From Clostridiales bacterium (GTDB taxonomy: Bacteria > Bacillota_A > Clostridia > Oscillospirales > Oscillospiraceae), in contig DXTB01000002.1 in assembly GCA_019410105.1 (NCBI GenBank), forward strand, positions 15,940 to 79,939: DNA of 64,000 nt, given 5' to 3'. Below, in pieces: positions 40,261 to 49,281 of this stretch (its first letter is position 1; the number at the start of each line of letters is the position of its first letter). The notes under the pieces are model-generated. The model was not told the DNA's origin. It saw nothing but the letters and a program-made list of their open reading frames with translations, and did not search any database. Both the position numbers and the translations under genes were made by a program.

Positions 40261-40809
40261 TTATCCGAGAATACCGGCCGGCAGGACCATATCCAGACCG
40301 TACACAAACAGGTAATAGACACCGATGGCCACGATAACAGAGAGGATGACAATCACAGGCAGTTTCCGCTTCTGCTTCGGTGTCAGCAGCATCATCGTGG
40401 CAAACAGGAACAGGGCCGAGGAGATGAGAAAGCCCAGCACAGACATCAACGCCATGTACACAATCAGAATCGCGAATATGGCAATCAGTGCCTTGGTGTC
40501 GGCGTTGCGGTTGGCAGCGTCATCGTCCCAGTCCTCCACCTTGAACGTGCCGTCTTCCTCTGTCGGCTTCGCAGAGGGAGCTGCAGGGGGCGGGTTTTTG
40601 CCGGCCCTCAAAGAAAAGACCAGCTGCAAAACACTGAGAACAGTCATTAGAGCGCCGATCACCTTGGGAACAAAAGAGGAATCCACCACGGAGGAGCCGC
40701 CATAGGCGTCATAGCTGGGAATTGTAAAAGCCAGCGCGAAGTACGCGACACCTACTATCAGAAAAATTACGCCAACCAGAAGCTCTTTGTTGCGAATCGT
40801 TTTTTTCAT
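40261..40809 (-). CDS. tctB: Tripartite tricarboxylate transporter small permease TctB
   Basis: 182 aa with four hydrophobic segments (about 10-30, 48-66, 103-140 as two helices, and 148-170), and a long Asp-rich cytoplasmic loop after the second. The overall layout matches TctB. ATG 40809 is preferred to the TTG three bases before it; GAGGTGAG lies about 7 nt upstream. It assembles with TctA and TctC encoded downstream. Confidence 0.9.
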   Translation of the reverse strand: MKKTIRNKELLVGVIFLIVGVAYFALAFTIPSYDAYGGSSVVDSSFVPKVIGALMTVLSVLQLVFSLRAGKNPPPAAPSAKPTEEDGTFKVEDWDDDAANRNADTKALIAIFAILIVYMALMSVLGFLISSALFLFATMMLLTPKQKRKLPVIVILSVIVAIGVYYLFVYGLDMVLPAGILG

Positions 40810-40832
40810 CAACTCTCACCTCTGAAATCGCA

Positions 40833-41801
40833 TCATGTTCTCGGCTCCTTGGGCACCACCACGGGCCAGGAAGGCTGGCGGCCGGAGAGCACTTCGTCGA
40901 TGCCCATAGCGGCGTGGAGGCCCATGCGGTCCGTGGTCTCCAGCGTCAGAGCCGCGTTGTGGGGCGTGACCGTCACGTTGGGCAGCTGGAAGAGCGGATC
41001 GTCCGGGCTGGGGGGTTCGGTTTGGAACACGTCCAGCCCCGCGCCGGCAATGGCGCCGTTCTGCAGGGCCTCCGCCAGATCCGCCTCCCGGATCAGGTCG
41101 CCCCGGGCCGCGTTGATCAGATAGGCCGTGGGCTTCATCATCCCGATCAAACGGCGGTCCACGCTGTTGCGGGTCTCCGGGGTGGAGGGCATGTGGATGG
41201 AGACGATGTCGCTGCCGGCGAAGATCTCCTCCATGGTCTCACGGCGGCCCACCTCCGGGTCCCAGCGGTCTGCAGGAAGGAAGGGATCATAGCCGATCAC
41301 CTCCATGCCGAAGCCGTTGATGGCCTTCTTCGCCACCATGTGGCCGATCTTGCCCAGGCCCAGCAGCCCCAGGGTCTTTCCCTCCAGATCCATGCCCTTG
41401 ACCCGGTTGCGGATGTCGTAGTCGCCGCGTCTGGCCGCCCGGTCAAAGAAGACCAGCTTCTTGGCGCAGGCCAGGATCAGCATCATGGTGTGCTCCGCCA
41501 CCGCCACGGTATTGCTCAGGGGACCGTTGGTGACCCAGATGTTCAGCTCCCTAGCCGCGTCCAGGTCGATCTTATCCAGCCCCACCCCGTGCTTGCTGAT
41601 GACCTTCAGGCGGGGGGCGGCCTCCATGATGGCACGGGTGATATGCTCATTCCGGGCCAGCAGGGCATCACAGTCTGCCACATCCTCCAAAATCGTCTGC
41701 TCGTCTGTCCCACGGCCCATTTTTATGGTATAGCCCTTTTCGGCGAGATAGTCTTTTCCGGGCTGAGAAATGTCCGAAGGGATCAGAACTTTCTTTTCCA
41801 T
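40833..41801 (-). CDS. D-3-phosphoglycerate dehydrogenase-like 2-hydroxyacid dehydrogenase
   Basis: 322 aa. The NAD site TLGLLGLGKIGHMVAKKAI, the catalytic Arg in INAARGDLIR, Glu in FQTEPPSPDDPLF and His in VTPHNAALT are present; there is no C-terminal ACT domain, so it is not the regulated serine-pathway enzyme. It is the first gene after the sigma-54 promoter. It could oxidise or reduce the imported acid. ATG 41801 is preferred to an in-frame GTG at 41810. Confidence 0.9.
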   Translation of the reverse strand: MEKKVLIPSDISQPGKDYLAEKGYTIKMGRGTDEQTILEDVADCDALLARNEHITRAIMEAAPRLKVISKHGVGLDKIDLDAARELNIWVTNGPLSNTVAVAEHTMMLILACAKKLVFFDRAARRGDYDIRNRVKGMDLEGKTLGLLGLGKIGHMVAKKAINGFGMEVIGYDPFLPADRWDPEVGRRETMEEIFAGSDIVSIHMPSTPETRNSVDRRLIGMMKPTAYLINAARGDLIREADLAEALQNGAIAGAGLDVFQTEPPSPDDPLFQLPNVTVTPHNAALTLETTDRMGLHAAMGIDEVLSGRQPSWPVVVPKEPRT

Positions 41802-41842
41802 TCTTGTCACGTCCTCTCTGTTGGTTGTTCGCCTTATTATAA

Positions 41843-41858
41843 AGCAATCTCTGTGCCA
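41843..41858 (-). promoter_or_regulatory. Sigma-54 promoter of the carboxylate catabolism operon
   Basis: Minus strand: TGGCAC (41853-41858), five bases, TTGCT (41843-41847), an exact match to the TGGCAC-N5-TTGCW -24/-12 consensus, with TTGG extending it. It lies about 40 bp before the first gene, and a sigma-54 activator gene is divergent. Confidence 0.88.
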
Positions 41859-42015
41859 ATTTTGGAAAAATCAATGTTTTTGGATGCCACAAAATTTTTG
41901 CTGAAACTCCGTTGAGCGGTTTTTCAGATTTTCACAAAAGTGTCTCCAAAATTTTGCAGCCTCAATTGGTTGTTTTCACCGGAGAGTGTTTTATTCGTTC
42001 AAAATAGTGTTTTAA

Positions 42016-42043
42016 CTGTTCTAAATCGTCTCAAATAGAACAG
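42016..42043. promoter_or_regulatory. Inverted repeat, candidate upstream activating sequence
   Basis: CTGTTCTA and TAGAACAG (42016-42023, 42036-42043) form a perfect 8-bp dyad with a 12-bp centre. It lies about 160-185 bp upstream of the sigma-54 promoter, a typical enhancer distance, and directly before the -35 box of the activator gene, so it could also mediate autoregulation. Confidence 0.55.
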
Positions 42044-42051
42044 ACGGCGGC

Positions 42052-42080
42052 TTGACGTAAAAAGCGGCTTTTGCTATGAT
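42052..42080 (+). promoter_or_regulatory. Sigma-A promoter of the sigma-54 activator gene
   Basis: TTGACG (42052-42057), 17-bp spacer, TATGAT (42075-42080), about 35 nt before the ATG. Confidence 0.65.
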
Positions 42081-42121
42081 GGGCAAAGAAGCACACCGAT
42101 TTTTGGGAACAGGAGGCTGCT

Positions 42122-44068
42122 ATGGTTCGGATTGCCATCGTCATTCCCTACGCCAGCATGGCAAATCTCGCCTGGGACGTGTTCCAGGAGCACACGGAGC
42201 AGATGCGCCTGCAGGCTCTGGACGCCACGGAGTACTCACTGGACATCCTGGTGGCGTCCACGACCCAGGAGCTGCTGCCCCAGTGGCCGGACTGCGACGC
42301 CATGATCGCCCGGGGCGCCACCTATCTGGACTTGTGCCGCCGTTCCCTCTCTATCCCGGTGATCGAGCTGATTATCAACGGAACGGACATTGTCAATACT
42401 CTATTGCAGCTGCGGCAGAAGTACGGCCCTGTTCCGGCCGCCATCCTGGGAACCCAGAACATGATCCTGGGCGTGGAGAAGCTGGCCCGCCAGCTGGGTG
42501 TGGACGTGACGCCGTACTGTTTTCAGGAGAACAGCCTGTTGGAGATCCGCCGTTGTGTGGAGCAGGCAGCCAGAGACGGGAAGCGGGTCATCATCGGCGG
42601 CGGCACCGGCTGCCGCCTGGCGGAGGAGATCGGACTGACCTCCATGCTCATTACCTCCGGCCGGGAAGCATTCTGGAACGCCATCTCGGAGGCCAAGCAG
42701 CAGGCCAAGATCAGTCAGGTGGAACGGGAGAAGGCCCTGAGCTTCCAAACCATGCTGGACAACGCCTATGAGGGGCTGGTGGTCATCGACCGCAATCAAC
42801 AGATCTCCTTTTTGAACACAGCTGCCATCCAGATTTTGCAGCTCTCCCGCCGGGAACAGTATCTGGGAAAGCCGGCATCCTCCGTGTTCTCCACCCCGGC
42901 GTTGAGCCGCATCGTGTCCGCGACGGAGAACACGGACGAGATTATCGCTTACAAAAACACCCACCTGTCCGTCAAAACGAAAAACATGATGATGCACGGC
43001 CTCCGGGCTGGAACTGTGGTTTCCCTGCTGAACGCCGCGCAGATCCAGACCACGGAGGACCAGCTGCGCAAAAAGCTCCACTACAAGGGACACAAGGCCA
43101 AGTACACCTTCGGGGATATCATCACCCGCAGCCCGCGGATGATAGCCTGTATCCAGGAGGCCAAGGCCTTTGCCCAGACGGACTCCAACATCGTGGTGGT
43201 GGGGGAGACCGGTACCGGAAAGGAGCTGTTGAGCCAGAGCATCCACGCCTGGAGCCGTCGGTCACAGAACAACTTCGTAGCCATCAACTGCGCCGCCCTG
43301 CCGGAGAACCTGCTGGAGAGCGAGCTGTTCGGCTATGTGGAGGGCGCCTTCACCGGCGCCACCAGGGGCGGTAAGCCGGGCCTGTTTGAGATCGCCCACA
43401 ACGGCACCATCTTTTTGGACGAGATCTCGGAGATCCCCCTGGGACTTCAGGGGCGGCTGCTGCGGGTCCTGCAGGAGCGGGAGATCATGCGGCTGGGGGA
43501 CAGTCAGGTGACTCCCATCAATATCCGGGTGATCGCGGCCACCAACAAGAACCTGGAGTCGCTGGTCCGGGCAGGTAAATTCCGCAGCGATCTCTATTAC
43601 CGCCTGTATGTCCTGCAGCTGAATCTGCCCCCGCTGCGGGAGCGGCAGGAGGACATCCCGCTGCTGACGCAGAGCTTCCTTCGGAACTTCCAGGCTCGGG
43701 AGGGCGACGGCTGTCCGCTGGAACTGAGCGATGGCGACTGCCGTCTGCTGCAGAGCTGCCCCTGGCGGGGAAACATCCGGGAGCTGCAGAATTTCTGTGA
43801 GCGGCTGGCGGTGCTTTACCGGCCTGGCGTCTCTGTATCTGGCCTGATCGCCCATCTGCTGGAGAGTGCCGCCTCTCCCGAGACGCCGCCCCCGTGCCCG
43901 CCGCCGATGCCGAAGGCCGCCCATACCAGGATCGACCTGTCCTATGAGGAGTTGCTGGCCGTTCTTCAGGAATGCGGCGGGAACCGGACGCAGACGGCGG
44001 CAAAACTGGGGATCAGCCGGGGGACACTGTGGCGGCTGCTGAAGAAGTATCAGGTCGGACAGACATGA
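42122..44068 (+). CDS. PrpR-type sigma-54-dependent transcriptional activator
   Basis: 648 aa. An N-terminal PrpR_N-like receptor domain (about 1-190) is followed by a PAS-like region (about 205-310), then the AAA+ domain with Walker A GETGTGKE (361-368), the sigma-54 contact loop GAFTGA (408-413), Walker B GTIFLDEISEIPL and arginine-finger region FRSDLYYRL. A C-terminal Fis-type HTH (about 612-645, GGNRTQTAAKLGISRGTLWR) ends it. It binds an enhancer and opens the sigma-54 promoter of the divergent operon when its ligand is bound. PrpR binds 2-methylcitrate; here a related (hydroxy)carboxylate is likely. AGGAGG lies 5 nt before the ATG. Confidence 0.93.
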   Translation: MVRIAIVIPYASMANLAWDVFQEHTEQMRLQALDATEYSLDILVASTTQELLPQWPDCDAMIARGATYLDLCRRSLSIPVIELIINGTDIVNTLLQLRQKYGPVPAAILGTQNMILGVEKLARQLGVDVTPYCFQENSLLEIRRCVEQAARDGKRVIIGGGTGCRLAEEIGLTSMLITSGREAFWNAISEAKQQAKISQVEREKALSFQTMLDNAYEGLVVIDRNQQISFLNTAAIQILQLSRREQYLGKPASSVFSTPALSRIVSATENTDEIIAYKNTHLSVKTKNMMMHGLRAGTVVSLLNAAQIQTTEDQLRKKLHYKGHKAKYTFGDIITRSPRMIACIQEAKAFAQTDSNIVVVGETGTGKELLSQSIHAWSRRSQNNFVAINCAALPENLLESELFGYVEGAFTGATRGGKPGLFEIAHNGTIFLDEISEIPLGLQGRLLRVLQEREIMRLGDSQVTPINIRVIAATNKNLESLVRAGKFRSDLYYRLYVLQLNLPPLRERQEDIPLLTQSFLRNFQAREGDGCPLELSDGDCRLLQSCPWRGNIRELQNFCERLAVLYRPGVSVSGLIAHLLESAASPETPPPCPPPMPKAAHTRIDLSYEELLAVLQECGGNRTQTAAKLGISRGTLWRLLKKYQVGQT

Positions 44069-44153
44069 GCAGAGGCATAGCCCATGACGCATGCCGACTG
44101 CGGTTTCCAGAGTATGGGCAGGGGAGGGCAACGCTGATGGACCCCAGCGTACG

Positions 44154-44449
44154 AGAAAAAGCCCTGTGGCTGTAAAGCCAAAGGGCTTAATGGTTGCTGG
44201 TACTCAGTATGTGCAGCATCTGTGCCGCTGGTGGAAGCGGGGCGCCGCTGCAAAGCCTGTCACCCCCACTTTCCTGCCATCACAAGCTTCGTATCCTGTA
44301 TTCCGGCGTTATAGCCGGAACGCAAGCGATTCCCGACTCCGGCTCACCCCGCTCGAAGGCGCAGTGGAGGACTCAATGCTTGATGCTTGTGCTCCGCCGA
44401 CAAGCCGAGTCTCCACGAGAAAAGCCCCCTGGCTTTCGCCAGGGGGCTT
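44154..44449. repeat. Structured non-coding element, possibly repetitive, downstream of groEL
   Basis: The 395 bp between the activator gene and groEL hold no convincing gene. Two similar modules bracket the stretch: ACGAGAAAAAGCCC with a hairpin ending GGGCTTAATG (44154-44193) and ACGAGAAAAGCCCC with a hairpin ending GGGCTTGATG (44416-44453). Between them lie TTCCGGC/GCCGGAA (44301-44320), GTGGAGGACTC with GAGTCTCCAC (44364-44416) and an inner GCTTGT/ACAAGC hairpin (44385-44405). The nested symmetry suggests a folded RNA or a palindromic mobile element. No protein with a ribosome binding site is seen; an open frame (44091-44615 plus) runs into antisense groEL and is discounted. Confidence 0.4.
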
Positions 44450-44457
44450 GATGTTTT
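44422..44457. terminator. groEL terminator
   Basis: A 12-bp perfect stem (44422-44433 with 44438-44449), loop TTTC, with GATGTTTTTT on the plus side and TTTCTCG on the minus side. Confidence 0.8.
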
Positions 44458-44463
44458 TTGCAC

Positions 44464-46254
<1,791 letters not shown>

Positions 46255-46539
46255 TTATTCCACGATCGCCAGAATGTCGTTCTGACGGACAACCACGTAC
46301 TCCACGTCCTCCAGGGTGACCTTGGTGCCGGCGTACTGGCTGGTGATGACCTTGTCGCCGGGCTTCACGGTCATGACAACGTCCTTGCCGTCCACGTTGC
46401 CGCCGGGACCCACGGAGATGACTTCCGCCACGGAGGGCTTCTCCTTGGCGCTGCCGGTGAGGATAATGCCGCCCTTGGTGGTCTCCTCGGTCTCCACCAT
46501 CTTCAGAATGACACGGTCTGCGAGCGGAGTGAGTTTCAT
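46255..46539 (-). CDS. groES: 10-kDa co-chaperonin GroES
   Basis: 94 aa. KLTPLADRVILKMVETEETTKGGIILTGSAKEKPSVAEVISVG (shown here in parts: PLADRVILK, mobile loop TTKGGIILTGSAKEKPS) and a C-terminal EYVVVRQNDILAIVE. It caps the GroEL ring. AAGGAGG lies about 9 nt before the ATG, and a CIRCE operator and sigma-A promoter lie upstream. Confidence 0.97.
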   Translation of the reverse strand: MKLTPLADRVILKMVETEETTKGGIILTGSAKEKPSVAEVISVGPGGNVDGKDVVMTVKPGDKVITSQYAGTKVTLEDVEYVVVRQNDILAIVE

Positions 46540-46588
46540 AATGGGGTTCCTCCTTATAGAAATAAAAATTTGAAAAACAAGTTCAGCG

Positions 46589-46615
46589 TTAGCACTCATA
46601 TCATTCGAGTGCTAA
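46589..46615. promoter_or_regulatory. CIRCE operator (HrcA binding site)
   Basis: TTAGCACTC, nine bases, GAGTGCTAA: a perfect CIRCE element, extended by five further paired bases on each side (CAGCG/CGCTG). It lies between promoter and groES, where HrcA represses in the absence of heat stress. Confidence 0.97.
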
Positions 46616-46622
46616 CGCTGCT

Positions 46623-46651
46623 ATCATAGCGCAATGTTTTCCATTTGTAAA
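46623..46651 (-). promoter_or_regulatory. groES-groEL promoter
   Basis: Minus strand: TTTACA (46646-46651), 17-bp spacer, TATGAT (46623-46628), directly upstream of the CIRCE operator. Confidence 0.8.
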
Positions 46652-47124
46652 GGGGGTATCTATGAAGAATTTGTGAATTCCGAAAAAATCTCCCTCTCAG
46701 AAGGGGAGCGCATGGGAGCCGTCCTGCTGGACAGGAGAATTCGACTGTCATGACCAGCTTTCTGCCCAAACGGCTGCCTCAGGCGGACTGACGGCTTCAC
46801 ATCTCACTGTGCCGCATGAAACAGCTCTGCTTGGGGTTACGCATTCTTCACGGATACGATTTTCACCGGCGCAAATACTGCACAATTCACGGGAAAAAGT
46901 TTCCAAATATGAAGAAATTTTTGATTTTTATCAAGTGTTCCGTATAATACGATGTTTCTTTATATGCTGTTGTTGCGGGTTATCCCATACCTCCCTGAAA
47001 AATTTTTCAACACAGCATCCGGCCTCGGTCAATGGTCGAGATGAACGGCAAGCCGCCATGGACAGGAGCGGAGGCTGACGCGCCTTTAATGCAATATTTT
47101 TATGGCTTTTTCACTGTTCAATAG
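46652..47124. other. Non-coding, AT-richer stretch between groES promoter and HTH cassette
   Basis: No ORF with a ribosome binding site is visible. TTGATT (46921-46926), 16 bp and TATAAT (46943-46948) form an apparently orphan plus-strand promoter. Nothing downstream of it before the HTH gene's own promoter looks like a gene. Confidence 0.35.
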
Positions 47125-47205
47125 GAAGTAAGCTTCTTAAAATTTCTCTTGACATTTTCGCTGCCCTAATTTAATATGAAGTCAGCTTCCTAAGAAGTTA
47201 ACTTC
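47125..47205 (+). promoter_or_regulatory. Three palindromic operators around the promoter of the HTH cassette
   Basis: GAAG-N4-CTTC occurs three times: GAAGTAAGCTTC (47125-47136, before the -35), GAAGTCAGCTTC (47178-47189) and GAAGTTAACTTC (47194-47205), the last two after the -10. The promoter is TTGACA (47149-47154), 17 bp, TAATAT (47172-47177). The HTH protein encoded 20 bp downstream is the probable binder, giving autorepression. Confidence 0.65.
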
Positions 47206-47225
47206 CTATTTGAGGAGTGAGGAGC

Positions 47226-47459
47226 GTGAAAACGATTATCAAGGATTTGCGAACTGCCGCAGGATTGACGCAGCAGCAGCTTGCGAACCGGGTTCGTGTG
47301 ACAGTAAGAACGATCAATTCCATAGAAAGAGGCGAATACAATCCATCGCTTGTTCTGGCCTACAAGATCGCACAGGTATTTCATACGACCGTTGAAGAGT
47401 TGTGCTGCTTGAAAGAAAATGTAGAATGTGAGGAAAATCAGGATGAAGATCACAAATAA
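47226..47459 (+). CDS. Small XRE-family HTH regulator
   Basis: 77 aa: an HTH (TAAGLTQQQLANRVRVTVRT, INSIERGEYNPSLVLAYKIA) plus an acidic Cys-containing tail (CCLKENVECEENQDED). The start GTG 47226 is preferred to GTG 47217: GAGGAG (47212-47217) lies 8 nt before it. It overlaps the next gene by 17 nt. AT-rich compared with its surroundings, as is the whole three-gene cassette. Confidence 0.87.
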   Translation: MKTIIKDLRTAAGLTQQQLANRVRVTVRTINSIERGEYNPSLVLAYKIAQVFHTTVEELCCLKENVECEENQDEDHK

Positions 47460-47658
47460 GAAAATGTTTATCCGGGGGATTTTATTATTACTGCTTGCCG
47501 TTGGTATTGGAATATCAAGATTTTGTATATTTACCGAGGCTACGCATGGTATTCCAAAGGCGGTTATCGGCATAGGTATCTGCTTACTTGCAGCTTTTTA
47601 TCACATGGTAATGGCCCTGCATATTGACGGCGAGGACGAGGGGGAGGAGGAAAAATAA
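47443..47658 (+). CDS. Small two-helix membrane protein of the HTH cassette
   Basis: 71 aa. Two hydrophobic segments (about 9-28 and 39-58) and a strongly acidic C-terminus (DGEDEGEEEK). The start ATG 47443 lies within the end of the HTH gene, with GAGG 9 nt upstream. Function unknown; part of a cassette with the HTH regulator and the next membrane protein. Confidence 0.75.
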   Translation: MKITNKKMFIRGILLLLLAVGIGISRFCIFTEATHGIPKAVIGIGICLLAAFYHMVMALHIDGEDEGEEEK

Positions 47659-47660
47659 CT

Positions 47661-48077
47661 ATGCAATTATTTGGCGGAAAGGGTAAGATGCTGGGCCTGC
47701 TCTTGGTATTGGCTGCCTTCGGCAGCTTTTATCTGGGTGATATTACCGCGTTCACAACCTCGCAAAAAGCTATCGCAGGGGTTGCTCTCTTTATTATTGT
47801 TCTGCTGGTCGGTATTTCCCTTCTGAAACCTAAAAAAACGGAAGAGGATATGATTGCGGAGCAGGATGAGAGAAATCAGTATATCGAATTGAAATGCGCT
47901 GAAAAAGCATTTCGGGTCGCACTGTACGCTTCATTTATGACCATTATAGCCGGCATGATTGCCTTTGGCCTGACAAGGGAATATGCCTTTATCTGGTTGG
48001 TTATGGGGGGAATTGTGCCTTACGGAACATCAAGAATTGCCTATATCGTTTCTGCATTCCGATACGACAAGCCATAA
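47661..48077 (+). CDS. Multi-pass membrane protein (DUF2178/DUF3796-like)
   Basis: 138 aa with four hydrophobic segments arranged as two pairs (about 10-28 and 36-56; 82-104 and 108-130). Between the pairs is a cytoplasmic loop with EEDMIAEQDERNQYIELKCA, a DER...K motif seen in small Firmicutes membrane proteins that are encoded next to XRE regulators. It starts 2 nt after the preceding stop. Function unknown; family by resemblance only. Confidence 0.7.
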   Translation: MQLFGGKGKMLGLLLVLAAFGSFYLGDITAFTTSQKAIAGVALFIIVLLVGISLLKPKKTEEDMIAEQDERNQYIELKCAEKAFRVALYASFMTIIAGMIAFGLTREYAFIWLVMGGIVPYGTSRIAYIVSAFRYDKP

Positions 48078-48109
48078 ATGGAAGCAGGAAAGCACTGAAT
48101 GAAAAATTA

Positions 48110-48148
48110 AGAGGCCAGGACACCTCCTTCGGGTGTGTCCTGGCCTCT
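48110..48148. terminator. Terminator of the HTH cassette, bidirectional
   Basis: A 14-bp stem (AGAGGCCAGGACAC with its complement ending at 48148) around a TTCG-type loop, then ATTTATC. It lies between the cassette and the convergent lipid kinase gene. Confidence 0.75.
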
Positions 48149-48216
48149 ATTTATCAATTATTCTAGTTGACTATTATACCGTGCCGAGGCGCAGCGGTTG
48201 AATGATCGTAGGATGC

Positions 48217-49200
48217 CTATAATAGCAGAAAAGCTGTGGAATATCGACGCTTCCTTGGCTTTCGGTCAAATCCTGCCGTGGCATTGGGACTGCACCCCTT
48301 CGGCCCGAAGAAGTTCACCCGCTTCTCCGCGAGTACCAGCCGCACCTCCCGGCTCCGGAGGCTCTCCCCGTCCAGACAGGTGACGATGTCCGCCTCCCCG
48401 GGGCTGGCGGTGATCACCACCTGCCGGGACGTCACCATTCGGGCGATGTGGGGAAATTTCCAATACTCCCCGGCGGAGTAGGCCGGGAACAACCGGGCGA
48501 AGGTGCGCTTCGGCACGTTTTTCACCAGGATGGTCTCCAGCACTCCGTCATCCATCCGGGCTTCCGGCACCGGCATGGAGCCACCGCCGTAGTACCGGCC
48601 GTTGCACATGGACACCAGAGCGAAGTTATCCTCCAGGATCTCTCCGTCCAGTTCTACCCGCCACCGGCGGCCAATGGGCTTGAAGAGAAAATTCACTGCC
48701 ACGGACAGTAGGTAACTCCCCCGGCCGGAGAGGCCCGGCACATTCCCATACCGGTGGACGGTGTCGGCAATGCGGGCGTCAATGCCGCTGCAGGCGATGG
48801 TGAGGCACAGGCGGCCGTTGCAGTCAATGAGATCCAGGGGAAATTCCGGCCCGTCCCACAGGTTCTCCGGGTCGGAGAATTTTGCCGCGTCCGGGCCGAA
48901 GTTCTTCAAAAAGTCATTGCCAGTGCCGGCGGGGATTACCGTCATGGCGGCGTTGGGAAACCCGGCGATGCCGTTGACCACTTCGTGGACGGTGCCGTCT
49001 CCTCCGCAGACATAGATGCGCACCGGCTCCCCGGCCTCTGCCAAGGCGCGGGAGAGGACCTCCGCTCCGCCGGGGCGGTCCGTCAGCAGGCACCGGCAGT
49101 CCAGATTGTGGGCCGCGGCCAGACGGTCCGCCAGGGCGCGGATGCGGGCAGTCTGGTCCTGCTTCCCGGCATGGGGGTTGATCAAAAAGACATGGCGCAT
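48217..49200 (-). CDS. Diacylglycerol kinase family lipid kinase (YegS/DgkB-like)
   Basis: 327 aa. FLINPHAGKQ at the start, CGGDGTVHEVVNGIAG and IPAGTGNDFLKNFG are the DAGK catalytic motifs, and the C-terminal half has CNGRYYGGGSMPVPEA with the DDG motif. It phosphorylates a lipid such as diacylglycerol to recycle it into phospholipid synthesis. The last 20 residues (DRKPRKRRYSTAFLLL) are basic and unusual for the family and may be extra read-through sequence. Confidence 0.92.
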   Translation of the reverse strand: MRHVFLINPHAGKQDQTARIRALADRLAAAHNLDCRCLLTDRPGGAEVLSRALAEAGEPVRIYVCGGDGTVHEVVNGIAGFPNAAMTVIPAGTGNDFLKNFGPDAAKFSDPENLWDGPEFPLDLIDCNGRLCLTIACSGIDARIADTVHRYGNVPGLSGRGSYLLSVAVNFLFKPIGRRWRVELDGEILEDNFALVSMCNGRYYGGGSMPVPEARMDDGVLETILVKNVPKRTFARLFPAYSAGEYWKFPHIARMVTSRQVVITASPGEADIVTCLDGESLRSREVRLVLAEKRVNFFGPKGCSPNATAGFDRKPRKRRYSTAFLLL

Positions 49201-49281
49201 GACAGGCCCCCCTTGGCGAAATATGAGATAAGAGTGAAGAGATGAAAGATGAGGACTGTCAGCGGCGATCTCTCCTGTCTT

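Noticed and set aside
46809..47078. 89-codon plus-strand frame between groES and the HTH gene
   Set aside because: No ribosome binding site, cysteine runs and no domain; the orphan promoter at 46921 lies inside it rather than before it.
48173..48202. Minus-strand promoter-like pair (TTCAAC, 18 bp, TATAAT) downstream of the lipid kinase gene
   Set aside because: It would transcribe only antisense to the membrane-protein cassette, the -35 is poor and spacing is long; treated as chance.
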